Positions 43,518 through 52,819 of a stretch of 64,000 nucleotides of DNA are shown here, one piece after another; positions within the stretch are counted from its first letter, which is position 1; each line of letters begins with the position of its first letter. A model generated the notes under the pieces. It saw only the letters and a program-made list of their open reading frames with translations, did no database searches and was not told the DNA's origin. Made by a program: the position numbers and the translations under genes. The DNA is from Pelagisphaera sp964404745 (GTDB lineage Bacteria; Verrucomicrobiota; Verrucomicrobiia; Opitutales; Opitutaceae), in assembly GCA_964404745.1 (NCBI GenBank), contig CAYOLG010000022.1, positions 19,612 through 83,611 on the forward strand, given 5' to 3'.

Positions 43518-43586
43518 GTAAGATTCGGAAAAGGGTTGCCCGATATCCGTATCCTGTTATCAGATACGTTTCTTGGTGGTGTTATA

Positions 43587-43618
43587 TAAAAAAGCCGCGA
43601 CCTCACTAGGCCGCGGCT
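43587..43618 (-). terminator. Intrinsic terminator after rpoC
   Basis: On the minus strand AGCCGCG pairs with CGCGGCT (7 bp, 43612-43618 and 43593-43599) around a 12-base loop and is followed by six T residues. It lies 28 bases after the rpoC stop and ends the tuf-to-rpoC cluster. Confidence 0.85.
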
Positions 43619-43646
43619 CGAAAAACATTTCTGCAGATATCGGAAA

Positions 43647-46600
43647 CTAACCGACTTCCGTGCTAGGGAGAACGTCTCCTTCGACTTCCTCTGGCTCCGC
43701 CTCGCCGAGCTCGCTGCCGAATGGTAGCGTAATCCGGAGATCACGGTATTGGGGCAATCCCGTTCCGGCTGGAATCAAGTGACCCATGATTACGTTCTCC
43801 TTGAAACCGTGAAGGGTGTCTACCTTGCTCAATGTAGAAGCGTCGGTGAGTACCCGAGTCGTCTCCTGGAATGAAGCCGCTGAGATGAAACTCTCCGTCT
43901 CGATCGAGGCCTTAGTGATCCCCAGAAGAACCGGCTCTGCCTCGGCTGGCTTACCACCTGCGTCAACAATGCGATTGTTTTCGCGCAAGAAGGTCGAGCG
44001 TTCTACTTGCTCTCCCCAGAAGAACTCCGTATCGCCAGGATCGGCGATGCGGACCTTGCGCAGCATCTGCCGAATAATCAGTTCGATGTGCTTATCGTTA
44101 ATCGTCACCCCTTGAAGTCTGTAAACCTCTTGCACTTCGTTAATCAGGAAGTTGTACAACTCGCTGGGTCCCAGAATATCCAGGATCTCGTGGGGATCTG
44201 CCGATCCCTCCGTGAGATGCTGCCCCTTGTGAACGACATCACCCTCCTGAACAATGATCTGCTTCGCGTGCGGGATAAGGTGCTCCTCGTAGGTATCAGT
44301 TTCCTCATTCGTAACGATCAATTTACGTTTCGAACGAACCGTTCCTCCGAAAGAAACGACGCCATCCAAACGGGCCATCTCGGCAGCCTCTTTAGGACGC
44401 CGGGCTTCGAAAAGCTCAGCAACTCGGGGCAAACCACCGGTGATGTCTTTCGTCTTGGAAGCCTGACGCGGCGTTTTCGCCAACAAAGCTCCCTGGGCGA
44501 TCACATCCCCTTCCGCCACCGAAACCTGGGCTCCGGTTGGAATGCTATAAACCGCTAGAACCTTACCCGAATCGTCGCAAATCTCTACCGATGGGTTAAG
44601 ATCTTCTTTGTGCTCGATTACTACTGTGGCAATACGCCCAGAGCTTTCATCCAGTTCTTTCTTAATGGTGACGCCGCGAATCATGTCGCGGAAGCGAACC
44701 GTTCCCGCTTTTTCCGAGAGATTAGGAATGTTGTAAGGATCCCAACTAGCTAGGACCGTTCCAGCTTCAATTTCCTCGCCATCAGGTACCCGTATCGCAG
44801 AACCAACTACAATTGGATAAGCCTCCTGCTCCCGACCATTATTATCGAGAATCTGAATAGATCCCGTTTTATTGAGGGCAATGAAGACAGGTCCTTCCGC
44901 CGTTTCGATATGAACGAGCCTCAAACCGCGGAATTTCACTCGGCCTGAATTACGAACGATAATTCTGGGGTCTGTTACCACCGAACTTGCAATACCGCCG
45001 ATATGGAAAGTACGCATAGTCAATTGAGTACCAGGTTCTCCAATAGACTGGGCAGCAATGATTCCCACGGAATCTCCGAGCTTGGCGACATCATTGGAAG
45101 CTGGATTGATGCCATAGGACTTCGCGTCAATGCCGTAACTGGCAGTCGAAGTGAGAGGCGACATCACCTTGAGGCGTTCAATCCCGCACTCCTCAACCTT
45201 TAGAGCCGTCTCTTCAGTGATTAGCTCTCCTGAGGAAACAATTATTTCTTCAGGATTACTCGGATTAAACACATCGTCACAAGAACACCTGCCCTCTATA
45301 CGCTCACGCAGGCTTACGATTTCATCGTCACCTTCGAAAATCGCCCGCTTCCAGATGCCTTCTCGCGTTCCGCAATCCTCTTCGGTAATGATGACATCCA
45401 TAGCCACATCGCAAAGCTTCCGTGTCAGGTATCCCGCATCTGCAGTTTTCAACGCAGTATCCGCCAGACCCTTGCGCGCGCCATGAGTGGAGATAAAATA
45501 CTCCAACACCGTTAGCCCCTCGCGGAACGAGGAGAGAATCGGACGCTCGATAATTTCTCCCGAAGGCTTGGCCATCAAGCCGCGAGTTCCGCATAGCTGC
45601 CTAACTTGGTTGGGATTGCCACGGGCTCCGGAATCCATCATTACGAAGACCGGATTGACCCCAGGCTTACCGTCATTGGTCTTCAGCTTTTCGAATACCG
45701 CCTTTTTGATTTCATCGGTCGCCACCGTCCAAATATCGATGATCTTGTTGTAGCGCTCCCCTGTCGTGATGATTCCCTTACGATATTGACCTTCTACTTC
45801 CTCGATCCGGTTGAAAGCGTTTTCAACGATTCCGCTCTTGCTCTCAGGGATGATCATATCGTCGATTCCGATGGAAATACCCGCCATCGTAGCAACATCG
45901 AATCCGAGCTTTTTTAGGCGATCCAGAGAAGTGACAGTCTGCTCCGCTCCCGAAACTTTGTAAGTGTTGTTAATCACGTCTCCCAATTGGCCTTTATCGA
46001 CCTGGAAGTTGAGAAAACCCAATTCCTTGGGCCAAATCTGGCTAAACCGGATCCGTCCTAGCGTAGTCGTGATTGTCTTACGATCGCTATTGCCGAAAAC
46101 CGTTTCGCGCCCGTAATCAGGATTGGGAATTCGAATCCAATCATGGGTTTTCAAAGCCCCGTCCAACTGGGCGAACAAAGCTTCGCTTTGGGTAGCCGCC
46201 AACGGAATTCTGCCACTTTCCTCAGCTGGAGTAGAAGGCTCCAGAGTCAGGTAATAGGATCCTAGAATGACATCCTGGGAGGGTGTCAAAATAGGTTTAC
46301 CGCTCGAAGGCGAAAAGATGTTTCCGCTCGCCATCATAAGCGTTTTGCATTCGAGAGTCGCTTCCAAAGAAAGCGGTACATGAACAGCCATCTGATCTCC
46401 ATCGAAATCGGCATTGTAAGCTGTACAAACAAGCGGATGAACGCGAATCGCCTCACCCTCGATCAACACCGGCTCGAATGCCTGAATGGATAGCCGGTGC
46501 AGAGTTGGGGCCCGATTCAGCAACACGGGGTGCCCCTTGGTTACTTCTTCTAGAATGTCCCAAACTTCTGGAGACTTCTTTTCAATCATCCTGCGGGCGC

Positions 46601-47792
46601 CGCGGACGGTATGCACAAACCCAAGCTCCTTCAATCTCCGGATAATGAACGGCTCAAAGAGAACCAAGGCCATCTTCTTGGGAAGACCGCACTGATGCAG
46701 ACGCAGTTCTGGTCCAATGACAATTACCGAACGACCTGAATAATCGACGCGCTTGCCCAATAGATTTTGGCGGAATCTACCCTGCTTGCCCTTGAGCATG
46801 TCGCTCAAAGATTTCAAAGGACGATTGCCCGCTCCAGTTACCGGCCGCCCATGACGTCCATTGTCGAATAAAGCGTCAACAGCTTCCTGCAGCATCCGTT
46901 TCTCATTGTGAATAATGACATCCGGTGTTTTCAACTGCATCAAATTCCGGAGACGGTTGTTCCGGTTGATCACGCGTCGGTAGAGATCATTGAGATCGGA
47001 AGTAGCGAAACGACCACCTTCCAAAGGAACGAGCGGTCTCAAATCTGGCGGGATAACAGGAACGACCTCTTGAATCATCCATTCAGGGCGCGATGATGAC
47101 TTGATGAATCCTTGAATAACCTTAAGGCGCTTCGCCAACTTCTTCTTAATCTGCTTGGACTTGGTGCTCCGCATCGATTCTTGCAACTCGAGCACGGTGC
47201 CGGCCATATCCATCACAGACAGCACGTCGCGCAGCGCTTCGGCTCCCATTTTGGCGACAAACGAGTCATCGCCATACTCTTCGATGGCTTGCAGATACTC
47301 TTGGTCCGTTAAAAGCTGCTTTTCTTCTAGGGGCGTCCTTCCTGGATCGGTCACCATGAAAGCCTCGTAATAGATGACCCGCTCCAAAGCCCGAGCAGTC
47401 ATATCGAGCAATAGGCCTAAACGGGAAGGCATGCTTTTGAGAAACCAGATGTGCGTCACCGGAACCGCGAGTTCGATATGCCCCATGCGGGATCTTCGCA
47501 CTCTGGATACAGTGACCTCGACACCACAGCGATCGCAAATTACGCCCTTGTATTTGATACGCTTGTATTTTCCGCACGCGCACTCGTAGTCGCGGACGGG
47601 GCCGAAAATCCGCTGGCAAAACAGACCGCCAGGTTCTGGCTTGAACGTTCTGTAATTTATGGTTTCCGGGTTCTTGACCTCTCCGCGAGACCAAGATCGA
47701 ATCGTTTCCGGAGAAGCGACGTTAATCGACACGCAATCGAAATTCGATTCGCGCTCGAGACCGAGAGTTTCTTGAGCTTCTTGGGTAGACAT
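43647..47792 (-). CDS. rpoC: RNA polymerase beta' subunit
   Basis: The catalytic beta' subunit, 1381 residues. The N-terminal zinc site is intact (C71, C73, C86, C89 in ECACGKYKRIKYKGVICDRC). The Mg2+ centre NADFDGDQMAVHVP is near 459-472, and bridge-helix/trigger-loop motifs AQSIGEPGTQLTMRTFH are present. The second zinc site is degenerate: C807 (EEDCGTREGI) remains, but the usual C-x6-C-x2-C-Y-G reads STASYGIDAKSYG around 878-893, with no cysteine. The frame is uninterrupted. Two cysteines near 835 (GRCSCDD) could be stray or alternative ligands. It follows rpoB by 28 bases. Confidence 0.98.
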   Translation of the reverse strand: MSTQEAQETLGLERESNFDCVSINVASPETIRSWSRGEVKNPETINYRTFKPEPGGLFCQRIFGPVRDYECACGKYKRIKYKGVICDRCGVEVTVSRVRRSRMGHIELAVPVTHIWFLKSMPSRLGLLLDMTARALERVIYYEAFMVTDPGRTPLEEKQLLTDQEYLQAIEEYGDDSFVAKMGAEALRDVLSVMDMAGTVLELQESMRSTKSKQIKKKLAKRLKVIQGFIKSSSRPEWMIQEVVPVIPPDLRPLVPLEGGRFATSDLNDLYRRVINRNNRLRNLMQLKTPDVIIHNEKRMLQEAVDALFDNGRHGRPVTGAGNRPLKSLSDMLKGKQGRFRQNLLGKRVDYSGRSVIVIGPELRLHQCGLPKKMALVLFEPFIIRRLKELGFVHTVRGARRMIEKKSPEVWDILEEVTKGHPVLLNRAPTLHRLSIQAFEPVLIEGEAIRVHPLVCTAYNADFDGDQMAVHVPLSLEATLECKTLMMASGNIFSPSSGKPILTPSQDVILGSYYLTLEPSTPAEESGRIPLAATQSEALFAQLDGALKTHDWIRIPNPDYGRETVFGNSDRKTITTTLGRIRFSQIWPKELGFLNFQVDKGQLGDVINNTYKVSGAEQTVTSLDRLKKLGFDVATMAGISIGIDDMIIPESKSGIVENAFNRIEEVEGQYRKGIITTGERYNKIIDIWTVATDEIKKAVFEKLKTNDGKPGVNPVFVMMDSGARGNPNQVRQLCGTRGLMAKPSGEIIERPILSSFREGLTVLEYFISTHGARKGLADTALKTADAGYLTRKLCDVAMDVIITEEDCGTREGIWKRAIFEGDDEIVSLRERIEGRCSCDDVFNPSNPEEIIVSSGELITEETALKVEECGIERLKVMSPLTSTASYGIDAKSYGINPASNDVAKLGDSVGIIAAQSIGEPGTQLTMRTFHIGGIASSVVTDPRIIVRNSGRVKFRGLRLVHIETAEGPVFIALNKTGSIQILDNNGREQEAYPIVVGSAIRVPDGEEIEAGTVLASWDPYNIPNLSEKAGTVRFRDMIRGVTIKKELDESSGRIATVVIEHKEDLNPSVEICDDSGKVLAVYSIPTGAQVSVAEGDVIAQGALLAKTPRQASKTKDITGGLPRVAELFEARRPKEAAEMARLDGVVSFGGTVRSKRKLIVTNEETDTYEEHLIPHAKQIIVQEGDVVHKGQHLTEGSADPHEILDILGPSELYNFLINEVQEVYRLQGVTINDKHIELIIRQMLRKVRIADPGDTEFFWGEQVERSTFLRENNRIVDAGGKPAEAEPVLLGITKASIETESFISAASFQETTRVLTDASTLSKVDTLHGFKENVIMGHLIPAGTGLPQYRDLRITLPFGSELGEAEPEEVEGDVLPSTEVG

Positions 47793-47820
47793 ATTATGCT
47801 TCTAGCAGTTTACGGTTCTC

Positions 47821-50800
47821 TTAATAATCCAGTTCGCTTTGACGCCCTAACCGAACGTCAAGCCCAAGAGATTGTATCTCCTTTATTAATACGTTGAAAG
47901 ATTCAGGCGTTCCCGCTTGCAAAGTGGAATCCCCCTTGACGAGAGATTCATAGATTTTCGTGCGGCCCTGAACATCGTCGGATTTAACGGTCAGCAATTC
48001 CTGCAAGGTGTAGGCAGCTCCATACGCTTCGAGCGCCCAAACCTCCATTTCGCCAAAGCGCTGTCCTCCATACTGGGCTTTTCCGCCTAGCGGCTGTTGC
48101 GTAACTAGCGAATAAGGCCCGACTGCTCGAGCGTGAATCTTGTGGGAAACCAGGTGGTTCAGTTTAAGCATGTACACCCAACCCACTACCACCTCCTGGT
48201 CGAGCTTTTCTCCCGTACGCCCATCGTAGAGCACGCTCTTGCCGGTAGTCGGCAAGCCGGCGTCCTCTAAGTACTGGCGAACCGTCCTTTCCGGTATGCC
48301 GTCGAAGACGGGCGTTGAAACCTTCATGCCGAGGACCTTGCAGGCCCAACCCATATGGGTTTCCAGTACCTGACCTACATTCATACGCGAAGGTACGCCA
48401 AGGGGATTCAAGCAAATCTGAATCGGAGTGCCGTCAGGCATGTACGGCATATCCTCTTCTGGTACAATCTTGGCAACGACTCCCTTGTTACCATGACGAC
48501 CAGCCATTTTGTCGCCCACCTTGAGCTTCTCCTTGGTAGCGATGAAAACCTTCACTTGCTTAATGACGCCCTGAGCGGAATCATCTCCAGTTTCGATGCT
48601 AGCGGTCTTCCGCTCACGATCCTGTTCCAGCTCGTCAAACTTGCCCTGGTAAGATCCAATTATCTCCATTATCTTGATACGAACAGGAGAAGGATCGATC
48701 TCTATATGCTTCGAGACAGCAGCAAGTTTACGCAAAAGCGTCTTCGTGATCTTTCGATTGGCGGGAATAATAATCTCCCCACTTTGCCCGTTGACTACAT
48801 CTAGCGGAATTTTCTCACCGAGCAGTATGTTGGAAAGCGCTTCCGTCAGACCCTCACGAAGCTTATCCATTTGCGTCTTGTACTCCTCGTTGATCTGCTT
48901 GACCTGGCGACGACGATCGGAAGGGCTAAGCGCTTCCTTCTCGTAATCGAGGCGGCTGGAAATCTTGACATCCATAATGATGCCTTCGACTCCGGATGGA
49001 ACGACAAGGGACGTATCTTTAACGTCGGCAGCCTTTTCCCCGAAAATAGCTCGGAGCAATTTTTCCTCTGGAGCTAGCTCCGTTTCGCTTTTCGGCGTGA
49101 TCTTGCCCACTAGGATATCGCCCGGATGAACTTCAGCGCCAACGCGGATAACTCCGTCGTGATTCAGGTTTCGTAGCGCTTCTTCTCCTACGTTTGGGAT
49201 GTCGCGAGTGATTTCCTCAGGACCCAGTTTAGTATCTCTAGCAGTGACCTCGAATTCTGCGATGTGTATGGATGTGTAAACATCGTCTTTGAGAACCTTT
49301 TCAGAAATTAGAATAGCATCCTCGAAATTGTATCCGTTCCAAGGCATGAAGGCCACCAAGATATTGCGGCCTATAGCCAATTCGCCATCCTGTGTGCAGG
49401 GGCCATCAGCAATAATCTCGCCTGCTTTAACCGGCTGGCCCTTGACCACAATCGGCTTTTGATTGAAGCAGGTTCCTGAGTTGGAACGCATAAACTTGCG
49501 GAGCTCCGTTACAAAGACTCCGTTCGCTTCATCTGTTTCGGGCTTGTTGAAAAAGTGATTGGGAAGCTCTCCGTCTTTCGTTATCACAATCCGATTGGCA
49601 TCCACCGACGCGACTATCCCATCGTGCTCGGCAACGCACACCGTTTTGGAATCGCGAGCTACTCGCTCTTCGATTCCCGTACCGACAAAGGGTGAATCCG
49701 CTTGCAAGAGCGGAACGCCCTGACGTTGCATGTTTGAACCCATGAGAGCACGGTTCGCATCGTCGTGTTCTAAAAAGGGAATTAATCCCGCAGCCACCGA
49801 TACGAGCTGCTTCGGAGACACATCCATAAAGTCGACTTCCTCTTTTTCGACTTCAAGAAACTCGCCACTCTGACGCACGGTTACATGACCGACAAAAACC
49901 CCTTCATCATCCACTTCGCAATTGGCCTGGGCAATGATTTTCCCTTCCTCTTGGTCGGCATTGAGGTAGCGAATTTCATCTGTAACCCGCCCATTTTCAA
50001 CGACACGATAAGGTGTTTCGATGAAACCAAATTCGTTTACTCGAGCGAAAGTTGAAAGCGAGTTGATCAAACCAATATTGGGGCCTTCCGGTGTCTCAAT
50101 TGGGCAAATTCGCCCATAGTGGGACGGATGAACATCTCGCACCTCGAATCCAGCTCTTTCCCGGTTTAAACCCCCAGGGCCCAGTGCCGACAATCTACGC
50201 TTATGGGTAAGCTCTGCCAGCGGGTTAATCTGATCCATAAATTGCGATAGCTGGCTCCGAGCAAAAAAGTCGCGAATCACTGTGGTGAGCGCCTTTGGAT
50301 TGATCAACTTTTGCGGAGTTATCGAATCAACGCTTTGATCGTAGAGCGTCATACGCTCTCTCACCAAGCGTTCAGTGCGGGAAAGCCCTAGACGACACTG
50401 GTTGGCGAGCAACTCTCCCACTGTTCTAACCCGACGGCTACCAAGATGGTCTATATCATCTAAATAGCCCTCGCCACCCTTGAGCTTGATTAAATACTTG
50501 GTGGACATTACGATATCTTCGCCTTGCAGCGTCCGCTGCTCCACATCGACGTCCATCTCCAATTTCTGGTTGATTTTGTAGCGGCCAACCCTCCCCAAAT
50601 CATAGCGTTTAGGATCAAAGAATAGACGCTTCAGCAGCGCTTTCGCGTTTGCCGTTGTCGGTGGTTCGCCAGGGCGAAGACGTTTGTATATTTCTTTGAG
50701 CGCCTCTTCCTCGTTCTGAGTCGAGTCCTTTTTGAGTGCTCGTACGATTGCTCCATCGTCCGCTGAGGTGTCAATCAGCTTCAAGGCAGGAATTCCATGC

Positions 50801-51591
50801 GTCTCGAATTCTCTGACGATCGCCTTGGTCAAAGGCTCGAATGCCCGGGCGATAACAACGCCTTTCTCAGCATCGACAGCGTCCTCCACCAAGACATATT
50901 GACTAACGTTTTCCTTCGCCAGCGCGTCGGCAATCGGCATTTCCTCGATCTCGTAGAAAAGATTTAGGATATCCAAATCCGAACTGTAACCTACGGCTCT
51001 CAGGAGCGTCGTGATGAGAAACTTGCGGCGACGGCGACGGCGATCCAAGTAAACGTAGAGCAGATCGTTGTTGTCAAACTGGACTTCCAACCACGTACCT
51101 CTGTCTGGAATAACCCGGAACGAATGCAGCAGCTTTCCGTTCGTATGGGGCGTTACTTCATAGCAAATACCGGGAGAGCGGTGCAATTGGCTGACAACTA
51201 CACGCTCCGCTCCGTTGATAATGAACGATCCACGGCTAGTCACCATAGGCATTTCGCCCATGTAGATCTCCTCATCCTTGATATTTTCCTCTTCGCGTAA
51301 TCGCAATTTAACATACAGAGGAACGGAAAATGTGATTCCTTCCCGGATACACTCTATCTCCGTAGCCTTTGGCTCGCCAATTGTGTAGGAGACGAACTCC
51401 AGCACCAGACGCCCATCGTAACTTTCGATGGGAAAGACTTCGCGAAATACCGCTTCGAGGCCATCGTTTTTACGATCCTGAATCGGAGCGTCCTTCTGAA
51501 GAAAATCCAGGTAGGAATTGATCTGAATTTCGATCAGATTTGGAGGCGTTAGCGTGTCCTTGAGTTTTCCGAAATTTTTGCGGTCGGCCAT
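47821..51591 (-). CDS. rpoB: RNA polymerase beta subunit
   Basis: Beta subunit of RNA polymerase, 1256 residues. Features include the rifampicin region SQLSQFMDQINPLAELTHKRRLSALGPGGLNRE (in pieces), HPSHYGRICPIETPEGPNIGLI, GYNFEDAILIS, KLKVGDKMAGRHGNKGV and the C-terminal GGKAQYGGQRFGEMEVWALEAYGAA. The rifampicin-region residues look like a sensitive wild type. Length is close to that of other non-enterobacterial forms. It is preceded by rplL with a 164-base leader holding a strong hairpin. Confidence 0.98.
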   Translation of the reverse strand: MADRKNFGKLKDTLTPPNLIEIQINSYLDFLQKDAPIQDRKNDGLEAVFREVFPIESYDGRLVLEFVSYTIGEPKATEIECIREGITFSVPLYVKLRLREEENIKDEEIYMGEMPMVTSRGSFIINGAERVVVSQLHRSPGICYEVTPHTNGKLLHSFRVIPDRGTWLEVQFDNNDLLYVYLDRRRRRRKFLITTLLRAVGYSSDLDILNLFYEIEEMPIADALAKENVSQYVLVEDAVDAEKGVVIARAFEPLTKAIVREFETHGIPALKLIDTSADDGAIVRALKKDSTQNEEEALKEIYKRLRPGEPPTTANAKALLKRLFFDPKRYDLGRVGRYKINQKLEMDVDVEQRTLQGEDIVMSTKYLIKLKGGEGYLDDIDHLGSRRVRTVGELLANQCRLGLSRTERLVRERMTLYDQSVDSITPQKLINPKALTTVIRDFFARSQLSQFMDQINPLAELTHKRRLSALGPGGLNRERAGFEVRDVHPSHYGRICPIETPEGPNIGLINSLSTFARVNEFGFIETPYRVVENGRVTDEIRYLNADQEEGKIIAQANCEVDDEGVFVGHVTVRQSGEFLEVEKEEVDFMDVSPKQLVSVAAGLIPFLEHDDANRALMGSNMQRQGVPLLQADSPFVGTGIEERVARDSKTVCVAEHDGIVASVDANRIVITKDGELPNHFFNKPETDEANGVFVTELRKFMRSNSGTCFNQKPIVVKGQPVKAGEIIADGPCTQDGELAIGRNILVAFMPWNGYNFEDAILISEKVLKDDVYTSIHIAEFEVTARDTKLGPEEITRDIPNVGEEALRNLNHDGVIRVGAEVHPGDILVGKITPKSETELAPEEKLLRAIFGEKAADVKDTSLVVPSGVEGIIMDVKISSRLDYEKEALSPSDRRRQVKQINEEYKTQMDKLREGLTEALSNILLGEKIPLDVVNGQSGEIIIPANRKITKTLLRKLAAVSKHIEIDPSPVRIKIMEIIGSYQGKFDELEQDRERKTASIETGDDSAQGVIKQVKVFIATKEKLKVGDKMAGRHGNKGVVAKIVPEEDMPYMPDGTPIQICLNPLGVPSRMNVGQVLETHMGWACKVLGMKVSTPVFDGIPERTVRQYLEDAGLPTTGKSVLYDGRTGEKLDQEVVVGWVYMLKLNHLVSHKIHARAVGPYSLVTQQPLGGKAQYGGQRFGEMEVWALEAYGAAYTLQELLTVKSDDVQGRTKIYESLVKGDSTLQAGTPESFNVLIKEIQSLGLDVRLGRQSELDY

Positions 51592-51644
51592 GGAATGTCC
51601 TTGCTTGAATGACTAGGTTGTACGGGTAATGGAAATGTGGAAAA

Positions 51645-51718
51645 CAGCCGCTTTGATTCAGTTGGAAACGGCTGGCGTATAGAGACAGGAAAGACAGGCG
51701 CGCGAAAACGCGCCTGTC
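51645..51718 (-). promoter_or_regulatory. Hairpin region between rplL and rpoB, possible attenuator
   Basis: A perfect 10-bp stem with a 6-base loop (GACAGGCGCG at 51693-51702, CGCGCCTGTC at 51709-51718) lies 37 bases after rplL. On the minus strand it is followed by TTTCCTGTCTC, a poor T-run, so readthrough is likely. A second weaker stem (CAGCCG/CGGCTG, 51645-51674) follows. This is where many bacteria attenuate rpoBC relative to ribosomal genes. Confidence 0.6.
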
Positions 51719-51755
51719 TCGGAAAATAAGCTTCTAGAAGCGGTATCGAACAATG

Positions 51756-52148
51756 CTATTTAAGTTCTACCTTAGCGCCGGCCGCTTCGAGCTTGGATTT
51801 GATTTCTTCAGCCTCTTCTTTCGAAGCGCCTTCCTTAACGGGTTTCGGAGCGCCTTCAACGAGGTCTTTCGCATCTTTGAGGCCAAGTCCGGTAATGCCG
51901 CGAACTTCTTTAATCACGTTGATCTTCTTAGCTCCAGCTTCCGCCAGAATTACGTCGAACTCCGTCTTTTCTTCCTCCGCTGCGGCCGCTTCGCCGCCAC
52001 CACCAGCTCCGGGAGCTGCGGCAACCGCTACTGGCGCAGCCGCGCTAACGCCCCATTTTTCTTCGAGGTCCTTAACCAATCCAGCTATGTCTAGCACGGA
52101 TTGATTACTGAGCCATTCGATTACGTCTTCTTTATTTAGGTCTGCCAT
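51756..52148 (-). CDS. rplL: Ribosomal protein L7/L12
   Basis: Stalk protein that recruits translation GTPases. The 130-residue product has an N-terminal dimerisation helix (KEDVIEWLSNQSVLDIAGLV), an Ala/Gly-rich hinge (AAAPVAVAAAPGAGGGGEA) and the C-terminal domain EKTEFDVILAEAGAKKINVI, KEVRGITGLGLKDAKDLVEGAPK. The hinge is slightly longer than usual. It follows rplJ by 124 bases and precedes a hairpin ahead of rpoB. Confidence 0.98.
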   Translation of the reverse strand: MADLNKEDVIEWLSNQSVLDIAGLVKDLEEKWGVSAAAPVAVAAAPGAGGGGEAAAAEEEKTEFDVILAEAGAKKINVIKEVRGITGLGLKDAKDLVEGAPKPVKEGASKEEAEEIKSKLEAAGAKVELK

Positions 52149-52272
52149 TTTTCGTCGATCGGCTAGTTTGGTTAATCCTCATTTAAGGCCACTTTAGGGC
52201 CCTAGCCTGTATCTTTAGTTATCGGTTTCAGTTTTAGAAGAGAAGACGACCAAGCCTTCCCATTTAATAAAA

Positions 52273-52791
52273 TTAGTTTCCTCCTTCTGCGTCTACTTTC
52301 GCTTGCAGCACGTTCAGCACGCTTTGCGGCACAGCATTGAGAACGAACACCATTTGCTGAGCAGGCTGAGAAAGCAATCCAAGCAACTGGGCCCTGAGAG
52401 CCTCCAAAGACGGCAGTTTCGACAATACCAAGATGTCATCTTTTTCTAGTTTCTGGCTGCTCAGTACGCCTACCTTAACTTCGATTTTGTTCGCGGTATC
52501 GAAAAACTTCGCAAGCACCTTAGCGACACCTGAAGGATTGTTTCCTCCAATGACGATAGCGTTTTGACCCGTTAAATGGTCGTCCAGTTCAGGAAATCCG
52601 CGATCTCTCGCCGCGACCTTTAAAATATTGTTCTTGATGACGTGGAATTCAGCTTCCTCTGCCGCCAGCTTGCTTCTTAGGTCCGCGATATCAGGCACGG
52701 TCGCTCTCTGATAATCGGCGACAAATACATAATCCGATTTGTCCAAATGAGCGTTAATTTCGTCTACCAAAAATTGTTTTTCCGGTCTCAT
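52273..52791 (-). CDS. rplJ: Ribosomal protein L10
   Basis: Stalk base that anchors L7/L12; with L12 it represses its own mRNA in E. coli. The 172-residue product has RPEKQFLVDEINAHLDKSDY, VFVADYQRATVPDIADLRSKL, FHVIKNNILKVAARDRG and a C-terminal helix VLNVLQAKVDAEGG. It starts 28 bases after rplA, leaving no room for the long leader seen in E. coli. Confidence 0.96.
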   Translation of the reverse strand: MRPEKQFLVDEINAHLDKSDYVFVADYQRATVPDIADLRSKLAAEEAEFHVIKNNILKVAARDRGFPELDDHLTGQNAIVIGGNNPSGVAKVLAKFFDTANKIEVKVGVLSSQKLEKDDILVLSKLPSLEALRAQLLGLLSQPAQQMVFVLNAVPQSVLNVLQAKVDAEGGN

Positions 52792-52819
52792 GATCTCTAA
52801 TCCTCTATTTTGCTAGAAC

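Larger units (their letters stand above)
42833..43536 (+). mobile_element. IS66-type element lacking tnpC
   Basis: A roughly 700-base GC-rich block carries tnpA and tnpB of an IS66-family element but not tnpC, the large transposase gene. Candidate terminal inverted repeats match at 13 of 16 positions: ACCCCCTTCCCAATCT at 42833-42848 and, inverted, AGATTCGGAAAAGGGT at 43521-43536. The 8 bases flanking each end are not identical, so no target duplication is seen. Base composition differs clearly from the surroundings. It lies between the pseudogene and the rpoC terminator. Confidence 0.7.
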
